The position numbers were made by a program, and so were the translations under genes. Of a stretch of 26,533 nucleotides of DNA, positions 9,695 through 18,846 are shown in pieces (the stretch's first letter is position 1; each line of letters opens with the position of its first letter). The notes beneath the pieces were generated by a model. The model made no database searches, was not told the origin of the DNA, and saw nothing but the letters and a program-made list of their open reading frames with translations. The stretch comes from Hypsibius dujardini (Eukaryota > Tardigrada > Eutardigrada > Parachela > Hypsibiidae): the NCBI GenBank assembly GCA_001579985.1, contig LRSR01008488.1, positions 1 through 26,533 of the forward strand, in the 5' to 3' direction.

Positions 9695-10217
9695 TTTGTT
9701 CGCTATGATCAAAGGTAATCTGTCTCGCGCGAGGGAACATAATCAATTGTATTCCATTAACCGTCTGCATTTCTAGAAATTGCTGCACCTTCTGGCTGCC
9801 AGTTATATTTGCTTAGTATTTCACCATCCAGCTCTGACTGTACATAATTGGAACAATCCTGGAAACCGGGGGAGTGTGAGGGGGCTTTACGCTTTGAACG
9901 CGTGGCAGTAAGCATGACTGAAAGAATCATCACAAATAAATCCTCACGAGCGAAAGCAAGGAAACTGAAATGTACAGTATATGGTCCGATGGACTACGGT
10001 GCGGGATGAGAGGGCGAAACCCACAGAGAGAATAGTGACCGCAGGTCAGAAAGAGAGAGACGGTTGCCCAATCAAACAGCGAGGGACGACCCGGCTGCAT
10101 CAACTTTAATTACCATTGGTCAATTTCTATTACGTTGAAATGCGCTGAGATTTACCAAATAGCATTGCACATCATAAAGAGAAATCAAACAGCTCCGAGA
10201 CTGCCCGAGCCTTTGAT
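9695..10217. other. intergenic, no gene seen
   Basis: Apart from the AATAAA at 9935-9940, I see no coding, RNA or repeat feature. Confidence 0.4.
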
Positions 10218-10708
10218 CAGAGGCTGGTTTATGGTTCTTCCAAGTTGGAACCAGGACCCCTCATGGTAAGGCCAGGGGCTGGACAAAGGGTCAAAATGTA
10301 TTTTGTTCAAGACTGAACCTAAAATTTGGTCTCTTATCCTGATTATCTTGAAACTGGTGGGTGTTTGATTTCCTGGGGCCCTGAATTTCAAAATTATTTC
10401 AAAAACATTCATATTTCGTTTAATTTGAGGCTTGGTGAGATCCAAAATAAGCTTTCTATTGATGAATAAAAACAGGAGACTCAAATCATTCAAGAACGGG
10501 CCGACTTTGATGGACCTTTGATGCTTTCAAAAACGTTTTGAATCCTGAAAATCAAACCCCCCAGACCCCCAGAAGTTTGAAAATGATAAGGGACAAGAGA
10601 CCAAATTTTGAGGTCAATTTTGAAAAACAGTATTTCACCCGGTTGCCCACCCCTGGTCCCACCGGGATGTCTTGATTCGGACATTTAAGGACCCTTAACG
10701 AGCTTCTG
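10218..10708. repeat. foldback element (imperfect inverted repeat, about 0.49 kb)
   Basis: Left arm about 10218-10410 and right arm about 10520-10708 are reverse complements at moderate identity. Blocks in order: cagaggctggtt, accagg, caggggctgg, aaaatttggtctctt, a tcttgaaac..gg / ttcaaac..gg segment, gtttgatttcctg, and tttcaaaaac. The minus-strand open frames across it are by-products of the repeat. Confidence 0.7.
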
Positions 10709-11396
10709 CCTTTGACTGGTCTGATTGATAGAGCCAAACAAACTGCCAAAGAAAACAACTGACCATCTTATGTATAGGAGGGGCTGTTAACCTTGGTCGT
10801 AATGAGGAGCATTAACGTGCATGTTCAAGATGCGGGCATTTCCTTCTATTCTACCTGAACATAAGGATCGTTTCGTCTTTGAACGTGTAACCCGGTTAAG
10901 CAAAAGGCAAACAACGAAAACAAACCTGCACTTTAACGGGCCGACTGTGATTTTTTTCCACGACCCTGCGTATGAGCGCCATATTCATATATCAATAATC
11001 CTCCAGTATTGGCAGCATTCTCTGATGTTAGGTTTTTCAGTGCTCGCAACAACATACATAAATTAACAGAAAGCATTCAATCCTGCTTAGCTTACGAGAT
11101 AAACAAATTGGCATTTTACCCCGTAAATCCGAATTTTGGATTTTGACGTAGAGACAACCCGGAATTGCCTGAAGCCTTTTGCTGAATCCAAACGTTCTTC
11201 GACAGACACTTTGTGCTCAAGTGTGATCAACACTCAGCTTATCTAGATAAACAAGTGAAGGTTTCAAAAGAAAACCTTTAACCGGATTTGTTGAAGAAAT
11301 AATTAGATTCAGGTCAGTTGTATTGCCGCAAAGCAGTCGAAAAGCAGTCTCCAAATTTGATAACTATTTTCCCCCATCATTGTCAGTGCCGTTAAA
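10709..11396. other. intergenic, no gene seen
   Basis: Low-complexity AT-rich sequence before the next GPCR relic. No supported feature. Confidence 0.4.
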
Positions 11397-12520
11397 ATGA
11401 ATTCTGGCGGTCTCGTTTCAGTAGTTCAAAATTTAACTTTCGTCAATCAAATTACTGTTCAGGGATCCTCAACCCAAGTTTGGATACGAACTCCAATTTC
11501 TCCTTTTGTGCGTTCTTGGTCTTGTCGTAAATATCAGTGCGTTTTATCTATTTATTAAGCACCATCTTTCCGCCACGCCCTTCGAGATTTACGTCTTTTA
11601 CCTCCTTGGAGTGAACTTTGTGTGTCTTCTGGTGCAATATCCGTTGGCTGTTATTTCGAATCTCTACCCTCACGGATGGTACCTCAGAAAGCCTGCATTT
11701 GCTTTCTACCTATACTGCCTCGGGATTCTCAACTCCGGCAATATTCATCTTCACGCCCTGATTTCGGTCACCCGTGCCTGGGTCGTCGTCCATCACCTAT
11801 CCTTCCGAAGGGCTAACACAAAACGGATCATCCTGAGCGTATGCTTAAACATGTTGGTTTACATCCACGCTGTCGAGAGATTTCTGGCTAGCCGACTCAC
11901 TGCACTATCGCGTAGATGTGGTGACCTTTGGCTGTACCTTCAACTAATCCGCTCATTGAGAGTAAGCCAAAATGACGAACCTGGTCTTGTTCATCCTCCG
12001 CCTCGTGATCAGCGTGCTTTTGTTCCGCATGGCGATTATTCGAAAGAAATTGCGAGACTGTGCGGTTTGCGGGAAGCCCGTGCGTGTCTGGCCTCGCCCT
12101 ACGAGTGGGCGTCATTCCGCAATTAAAGCTAACAACGCTGATGACGGACAAAGAAGTCCTACCATCAATTTCATCAGCCTGGGGAGTGAACGGAATGATG
12201 GAGCCAATTCGAGTGGAACTGAACGAGCTGGAATGGTTGGCAGAGACCGTACGTCGAGTAAGTACGTTTTCTTCTTTGTGCTGACGTTGAGTGTGATTGT
12301 GTGCCCTGCTCCCGATTTGATCTTCTACCTGCTGGTTGGTTCGTTCCAAAATTTTAGAACCAGAAGTTTTACCAGATGGCAGGCTTGATGTACTCGTGTG
12401 AGGCTTGATGTACTCGTGTGAGACTTTCGATAATTCCGTAATGTTTGTGCTGGCGGAAGACAACACCACGCCAACAACAAATCCAATGAGATACAGTGTG
12501 ATTATTGTTTTTTTTAGTTA
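11397..12520 (+). pseudogene. family B GPCR pseudogene (TRAW variant)
   Basis: Starts with ATG at 11397 and the family N-terminus (QNLTFVNQ). Recognisable parts: TM1 (LCVLGLVVNISAFYLFIK), TM2 (YLLGVNFVCLLVQYPL), TM3 with TRAW at the DRY position, TM4 (LNMLVYIHAVE), loop 2 (ADSLHYRVDVV), TM5 (LVLFILRLVISVLLF), TM6 (SVIVCPAPDLIFYLL) and the loop 3-TM7 region (KFYQMAGLMYSC). Lesions: a frameshift near 11496 before TM1; a frameshift near 11880 after TM4; in-frame TAA, TGA and TAA at about 11946-11970; and a perfect 20-bp tandem duplication (12381-12420) that breaks frame in TM7. The family's DPILF is not kept. It is closer to the copy at 15084 (both share ISNLYP.GW) than to the 3866 gene. Confidence 0.85.
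12381..12420. repeat. perfect 20-bp tandem duplication in the pseudogene
   Basis: Two identical adjacent copies of aggcttgatgtactcgtgtg. Taking one away restores the TM7-like frame (KFYQMAGLMYSC then ETFDNS), so the duplication is an insertion. Confidence 0.95.
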
Positions 12521-13602
12521 ACTCAAATTTTTATGACGTAATTGCTTATTGGTTAGTTATTCCTGATTAAGAACGTTGCGGCATGTACGCAATTCTTAAC
12601 GCTGGTTTACAAACTCGATCTAAGACAAATTGATTATTACGTTACTACTATTACATAACTACTATACACAATTATACCGTTGATAGCTCGCTGGCTTTGC
12701 CGTCAAAAGAATTGTTTGAATCAGGCGTTTCGGACTTACTACAAATTCACATTTACCGGGTACGTGAATACTTTCTCAGGTGGTTTCAAAGAGCATCATC
12801 TCCTACTGAAATGAAATCGAACGCCGGAAGTTGAACGATCTGTTCAACCGTTATGATTCACGTATCCATTTTATTCATTTACTCGCGGATTTCCAGTTTC
12901 CGATTTCGAATACCCCTTCCGATCTCAACTGTAACGAATGCTGATGCGTTAGTGGGAACCAGTGAAGAGCAATTGCAGTAAAGTAAACAATACAACTGTA
13001 TACCTGGATTTAGGGATTCCGGAAAATGCAAAAGCGCAGCAACAACTTGACGGAAACGCGTGTCAAGCTAAATTTGTTGTAGGCGTTCTGATGTTTTATG
13101 CAACAATGGTCCTATTGACCGGTGGTGCCCAAACAATGAACAGGATTATATGTGCTCAAAACCTTGAACAAAATTTGCGCATGTGCTGGAATTGGTAATT
13201 AGTCGCCGTGTTCAGCTGACACAGTTGATCCGAACCGTTTGTTGAGAGGAAAAGGTTTAAAAATCGGTAATTAAAATGGACATCCCGCATTTCATTATTC
13301 TGTGCCACAACATAATAAAGAAAAGACAAAACTGAAAAAGTTATACCACTTAATGATCCATCAGTTGATCGGCAAAAAAGAGCCAAGATTCTATAATAGC
13401 TGCATCAAATCCGGACATTAGAATGGTCGTCAATCCCGTGAGAATGATGCCTTGATCCTATTTAAGTCTTCACAGACTGACTTTAATGAGCTCATAATAA
13501 AATCATCATCAATAAGAATTATTGCGTTAGCAAGAATTTTCAGACTCAGACTGATTGATTTCGGCAATTACATCGTTTTCTATCAGAAAAGTCAATCGTA
13601 CA
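12521..13602. other. intergenic, one unassigned open frame
   Basis: 12951-13198 is open but lacks an ATG at its head. It encodes a Cys-containing stretch with one hydrophobic segment (FVVGVLMFYATMVLL) followed by TMNR. This faintly recalls TM3 of a GPCR, but the Cys-to-Arg spacing is 27, not 25, and no flanking helices are seen. Not called as a gene. Confidence 0.3.
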
Positions 13603-13900
13603 ATGTCGAACATCACTGTCGGCTTCTGGTCACCGAACGACACATTCACAAACCGGACTGAATTATTTCGCTACCGGTCCGAGACTCCACAAGATTGAAT
13701 GGCCCGCACATTCGGCATAGCCATCACCACCCTTCAGCTGTTCAACCTACCATTACCATTATTTCGGTCAGGTTTTATTCCGCATCTCGTAATCGCAGTC
13801 CTCCTACATCTCGGTCAATCTTATTAATCTATCTCTAACATGTTCACCTCGCTATGCATCCCCTTTAACACTTCCTCAGGGACGATATGTTTTGACGATG
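13603..13900 (+). pseudogene. family A GPCR pseudogene fragment (N-terminus to TM2/3)
   Basis: Reads MSNITVGFWSPNDTF..NRT, then after a TGA the TM1 text MARTFGIAITTLQLFN, and further on ISVNLINLSL. These match the N-terminus, TM1 (FGTAITSTQLFN) and the TM2-TM3 region (TAVNIFLNLSI) of the intact receptor at 576. The TGA (about 13696) and loss of the intervening TM2 residues show it is dead. Homology fades after about 13900. Confidence 0.75.
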
Positions 13901-14504
13901 GAGGCGTCGATCTCAGCTTATCGCCTATCGATATAACATCTATCGCCTGGCACACTTACTTCCTGTTGTCACTCACTCACTGAATGTTATTCGCAGTTTA
14001 ACATCACATTCGGTGCAGCTGGTTATGAGTAAAATTATGACCTTCTTTTCCTGACCTCTCGCGTGACTCTTTTCATTTTCGTCTATCACTGGTTTATAAC
14101 TTTCCGCACCTTCTATTTCTGACTGAGTGTCTGTGATAACGAGATTTACCATCCCGTGAGGGCAACTGTTGTCATTTTGTAGAAACATCCGTGGCATTGC
14201 ATGAGTAAGCGAGATAACAGTGTAACAGTGTCATAACGTAAGATGTAATGTAAAGAAAAGAAAAGTCACGTATGTGTAAAGTTTCAAAAGAACAGGAGAC
14301 ATGATTAAGACAAGATGGGTTATAATTAAAAGCCTGGCTCGGTAAGCCAGGTCAGACCGTCAGCAACAGTAGCAACCAGATTTAAGAGCTAAATTTTTTC
14401 CATTATACAACGACACCGAAAGAGCGTCATCCAAAAATTCCACTGTCTCACCGAGAGAAATCGAAACGAAATTGTTCAGTATGATGAGCGCCCAGGCTGG
14501 AGTC
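13901..14504. other. no gene seen
   Basis: Possibly more of the decayed family A copy, but I cannot align it. A small perfect hairpin (cctggct / agccagg, 14333-14351) is present. Confidence 0.3.
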
Positions 14505-15087
14505 TCACGTCTGGGACCGAATTTTTGTCAATCGCTTCTTCATGAGATCTCGCAGGTTTCCGCGCACAAAGTCAATAATGGCCTCTCGAATATCACGTAA
14601 CGCTAGAGGGAACAGAATTGTGTCTGCGACGATTTGAACGGCGAAGAAAGTACAACTTTTACTTTCCAAAAACCTTCCTGAAGAAGCTGAAACGCACACA
14701 CCGCTCTGATGGTCGTATAGACTGCCTTTGGTGTCCAGCAGATGGCCATGCTGACGGTCAGTGCCACTAACACTGACAACCCATTATATGCTTTAGTGGG
14801 CTTACTGACAGGCTGAACACGTGCTAATACTATTGACCTCTGAGCACGCCTTAGTCATGTAGTCATGACAGCACTGCTACACTCAGCAGCGGGAGGGACA
14901 CGAGGACGACGAGTTCGGTTAAGATGATCAAGAGGAACTGTGTCATTCCGAAGAAGACCAGCATGGCTTTGATGCTGAACTTGCACGCACCGGGTGAGAA
15001 GATTTAGCGGTAGAGTATGGCGTCCAGAAATAAACCCGGAAACTCAAAGGCGCTGATTGCCACCCATATCCCTGCACAGATGACACC
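14505..15087 (-). pseudogene. truncated GPCR pseudogene, TM4 to C-tail, minus strand
   Basis: Read on the minus strand from 15087: TM4 (VICAGIWVAISAFEFPG), loop 2 (FLDAILYR, a TAA stop, then FSPGACKFS), TM5 (FLLIILTELVVLVSLPLL), stops in ICL3, TM6 with a canonical CWTP (LTVSMAICWTPKAVY), a frameshift in loop 3, then TM7 (FFAVQIVADTILFPLALRD) and a basic C-tail. There are no TM1-TM3 on this strand: the homology stops at 15075-15087, exactly where a plus-strand GPCR relic starts. It belongs near family B by TM4/loop 2 pattern, but it keeps CWTP, which the intact family B gene lacks. Confidence 0.75.
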
Positions 15088-15515
15088 TCATCTTCAATGC
15101 CGGCGCGCTATTCCTCTTCATCAAGGAGCGGCACGCGAACACCCCCTTTGACATATACGTCATCAACCTGCTGGGGGTGAATATCGTCTGCCCGCTCCCA
15201 CAGTACCAACTGTCAATCATCTCAAACCTCTACCCTGACGGTTGGCATTTGGGCGGCCCAGCATGTATCCTCTACATGTATTGTTTGGGTATTCTCAATG
15301 CCGGCATCATTCACATTTATGCCCTGATCTCCATCAGTCGCAGATGGGCCATTTTTCATCCAATATCCTTCCGAATGGCTCACGCAAACAGGACGACCCT
15401 GACGATATGCGCTGTCATGTGGATCTACATTCACGTTGCAGAGGGCTCCAACTGGTTGATAGACACCCTGCACTATCGCTACGACGTGAGAAGCTACGGT
15501 TGTAGTTTTGACTTC
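15084..15515 (+). pseudogene. family B GPCR pseudogene, 5' part (TM1 to loop 2)
   Basis: Begins abruptly in mid-TM1 (IFNAGALFLFIKERH), then TM2 (YVINLLGVNIVC), ISNLYPDGWHLGG, TM3 (AGIIHIYALISISRRW, with SRRW at the DRY position), HPISF, TM4 (LTICAVMWIYIHVAEG) and loop 2 (WLIDTLHYRYDV..YGCSFDF). The reading frame is open, but there is no start codon or N-terminus. Family homology ends at 15515, where the terminal inverted repeat of an insertion starts. The rest of the receptor appears to continue at 17165. Confidence 0.85.
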
Positions 15516-15637
15516 TGGCGAGTTTTGGCACAAGTCCTTTAAAATGTTAGGCTAGTTGTGATATTTGTGGAATAATAGAGTAAATCGTGCTTACGCACAA
15601 ATCATTAACTGATTTATTGCCACAGAGCATAAGCAAA

Positions 15638-15783
15638 GCCCGTGGCCGCCTTCACACTGTCCTCACAGTAGTGAAATAATGAAATAAATTCCGTTAACTA
15701 CATGGTTAATGCCCGTGGCCACCGACACGCTGTCTTTGAAGCGGTGGAATAGTGCAATAAACTCAGTAAACTACATGGTTTAG
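15638..15783 (-). repeat. 73-bp tandem repeat, two copies (inverted relative to 16862)
   Basis: Copies begin gcccgtggcc at 15638 and 15711, and end near ctacatggtt. A more diverged copy may precede them. The reverse complement matches the repeats at 16862-17080 (e.g. accatgt.gtt.a.gg.att.att). Confidence 0.85.
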
Positions 15784-16861
15784 GCTTTAATCTTAATTCC
15801 GGTGCTTGTTTCTTTTGTTTTTTTGTGGCGCTTGCATTCTGGTGAAGTATTTCAGTTATATTTGTTTAGCGTAATTGTGCGGGCCGACCATAATGATCTT
15901 CATCGATTGATTAATTAATTTAAGGTTGTTAGTTGGTGCTTCTGACAACTTGGTTAAAGCTTCTGGACCCATGATAGAAATTTGGTCTTTGACAGCACTG
16001 TGTATGAACATATAAGAGTCAGAAATGTAATTCCACTGGCGTACCAGGTGTGTGTATGCCTACAGGTAATTCTATCATGTACTTTTGTCTTAAGCCCCTT
16101 GCGTTGTTTGAAATTTGGAGAAAATCGGTGTTCAGAAAACTGGAGTTTCTTGGACGATCAGTTTCAAAAAACCATGGGCGCATGGGCGTATCTTAAAAAA
16201 TGGCAGTGGTTATAGCTGTGCTCCATTACTTTGAGCTAGATAAGGTTCATCCAATTAAGATTTAATTAGACCTTGCCATATGGTTACGTTGCTATAATTT
16301 ACTGAAAATGGCCGGAAAGAGCATTAATAACTAAAAACGTAAGTAGAATAGCCTGATGAAAAATTCGCCACTCCAAAAATAGCGGCGAGATATAATAAAT
16401 CTGATGAAACACAATCAAGTTTTTTTGGTAATTTCAGCGAAACGGAATATTGTACTGCGATTAACTGTGTGACCAGAAACTCAGTGGGGACCTCGCATTG
16501 ATTAGATTTCATTCGGATCGGGCAGTGCACAGGTCACAATTATGACATGCAGTCGCTTTGGGTCGGGAAGCATAATAGAACTGTACGTCATATTAACAGA
16601 TTTCGAGAGGTATTGATATTTAGATTTCGAAGATAAGTCCTTAGGATTTCAAGGCAGCGGCCACACTAATAATGAAGTCACAGTAATATCAACAAGGTGA
16701 TGTGAGTGCATGGGTTAACATCAGCTCTTTCCATATGCCGGATAGCGTTTTTTAATATGTCACTATTTTTAGACTGTTGGAGCCTCTTTGTGTTAACAAT
16801 ACAGTATTTGTTCTTTTTTCCATTATTCCGTCGCCTTAGCAGGAGACCACCTGTGTCTTTG

Positions 16862-17080
16862 AGCCCTAATCATGTAGCCAATGGGGATTATTCCATTATT
16901 CCATTGTAGTAGCAGGTGCATATGCGTGCTTATAAACCCTTTACCATGTCGTTCATGGGGATTATTCCATTATTCCACTTCCGTGGTAGGAGGGTATAGA
17001 TGCCCATAAACCCTTTACCATGTCGTCTATAGGGATTAATCTATTACGCCAGCAATAATGTAGGTGGGTATCCAATCGTA
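16862..17080 (+). repeat. 74-bp tandem repeat, three copies
   Basis: The marker atrggg (atggggattattcc in the first two copies, ataggg in the third) recurs at 16881, 16955 and 17029, exactly 74 bp apart. The stretch ataaaccctttaccatgtcg starts at 16932 and 17006. Confidence 0.9.
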
Positions 17081-17164
17081 TGAAGGTCTGTCATGTTTTC
17101 ATTAGTTCTCTGGCGCCAGGACTGACCCTTGGAAATATTTATGGGCTTGTGCCATAAGTCGCCA

Positions 17165-17595
17165 AATCTCGTAGGTTTAACACAATGCGGATGGAGCTTC
17201 GGCGGACGTGACAGATGTTGCCATGTCATCGTCCCACTCTGCGGCATCGTTCTGTCGTTTCCTGTGAAGATGGCCGGTAAGGCTAATCGCGCTCACAAGA
17301 GACGTGCAGCTCCACAGCGTGTGAGTGATCGCTCTGCCGTGGTAAACTAAAGCCACGGAATCCCCACTGAATGCATTGGGAGATGCCGACGGTTCAGACT
17401 ATCATTATCAAGAAATATTATGCGACAACGTAAAGCGTCGAGCAAGTACTTGGTGTTCACAGCAATAAGAACGAGCGTTATCGTCTGTTCCGCACCTGAC
17501 CTCATTTAAATATCTTCTTCTGGTAGACTCGTTCCATAATTTTGGTTGACCTGGCCGGAATGCAGGGTGGATACAGCCTGGGTCCCTAAGCAAAT
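17165..17595 (+). pseudogene. family B GPCR pseudogene, 3' part (loop 2 to TM7)
   Basis: Reads LTQCGWSFGG, TM5 (HVIVPLCGIVLSFPVKMAG), a basic ICL3 (KANRAHKRRAA), a TAA at 17348, then TM6 in the same frame (SSKYLVF..TSVIVCSAPDLI, matching SSKYVFF..LSVIVCPAPDLI of the 11397 relic), a TAA at about 17507, and weak TM7 text (LAGMQGGYS). It lacks TM1-TM4. Strand, order and family fit the 3' part of the copy ending at 15515, so I read them as one pseudogene split by the insertion. Confidence 0.7.
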
Positions 17596-18846
17596 TAGCA
17601 TGGATCGGTCTTGTACCTAGCTGGTTTTCACCCTGAATCCAACCTGTTTTTTCAGCAATTCGGCCAATCACTGCAGTGCCCTGTAGGCGTATCTTTTATT
17701 GATCAATTGGACTGATCGATTATTGTAGGGGAATTCGCGCAGGCTAAATTCCAAAAGAAAGCAAAGAAACTAAACCAACAGTGCCAAAATATTAGACCGA
17801 GATTCCAGCTAAAGCGGTAAGGTGACTAACTTGGGGAAATTTAAAAGGATGAAATATAATATCCCACTTCCGTTGTAGGCTTGCGGAGCTTCCACACAGT
17901 AACAACAAATCAGGAAACAAATCTTATGTCTCATAATACGAACACTCACATAATTCAATAACAGACGAATTGGCCGCAATTTATGCAAGATGAAATCATA
18001 TTCATGGATTTTCAAGAGAAGAAGCCAATATTTAAGGCTACATTGTAGCGGAAAGGCAAGCTGGGCGAATCCAGCTTAGAACCATGTTGAGAGTTATCTG
18101 TAAGGCGAAACGCGCTTCTGCCCATTACTCATGCGTTACTCTGCAATTGCATATCGTAGTCTCGTAGTATTAAAAATGATCGATACCGAGCATATATAGA
18201 TGAGTATCATTTGAATCAAAGTGCCTTCTGTTTTGTCAGGGATTCACTTTACTGAATTGCAAGTCAGTTGTCCAAACAAAAATAGGCTACGAACTGAATA
18301 TTAATTATTTATGTATAAAGATGAGAGAAAATTGGCAAAGATAAAAAAGCATACTAATCCAAATAATCATCCTAAAGACAAGATGATACAGGGCATCTAA
18401 ATTTTCTGATGAGCCCTACGCATCTGCTGATATAATTATGTACCCCTTTTGTATCATTAGTGTCATAATTCATGAGGTGTGTCTATATGTGTACTTGTTT
18501 TTGTGTGTACATCAGCGTCTCCAGTACCCCACCCACAATAATGCTCACGCTCGGATGGCCAGTCAATCCCAAATCGCTCCAGATAATGACGCTCGCTTGA
18601 GTCTTCGTTTCGCCGTTTGCTTCGTGGGAGTACTATCCTATTTTTCATTTGTGTGATGATTGTGTTCTCACCATTTAGTTCAAGCTCTATCATATTCTTG
18701 TACCAGAATCTCGCGCTTTAGTTTTCCATACGTAGTGCAACACGCTCATTTGACCTCCGGTACTAATTGATCTGTTAAAGTCAAATACAGTGACTTAAAT
18801 TAAGGATAGCAATAAAGACCAGTTTGTCTTTTTGAGTTTCGAACTG
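17596..18846. other. intergenic, no gene seen
   Basis: Separates the GPCR cluster from the receptor cyclase. An ATG-start frame at 18438-18656 ends in a hydrophobic stretch, but no family is recognised. No promoter element of the cyclase gene was found. Confidence 0.35.

Larger units (their letters stand above)
15516..17164. mobile_element. non-autonomous foldback-type insertion (about 1.65 kb)
   Basis: The ends form a terminal inverted repeat of about 27 bp. The left end starts TGGCGAGTTTTGGCACAAG; the reverse complement of the right end starts TGGCGACTTATGGCACAAG (17 of 19 match). Inside, 73-bp repeats at 15638-15783 and 74-bp repeats at 16862-17080 are the same family in opposite orientation. 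The middle has no transposase and no supported gene. The flanks are GPCR coding text that stops at one side and resumes at the other. No clear target-site duplication was found. Confidence 0.65.

Noticed and set aside
10185-10758. Minus-strand open frames of about 64-102 codons
   Set aside because: They lie across the arms of the foldback and have no motif.
12951-13198. Possible TM3-like GPCR exon
   Set aside because: No ATG, only one hydrophobic segment, and the Cys-Arg spacing is off by two. No neighbouring helices were found.
15222-15533. Minus-strand 103-codon frame
   Set aside because: Antisense shadow of the family B relic, whose plus-strand text is clearly GPCR.
18438-18656. 72-codon ORF ending in a hydrophobic stretch
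   Set aside because: No homology recognised, no splice or promoter context; likely chance.
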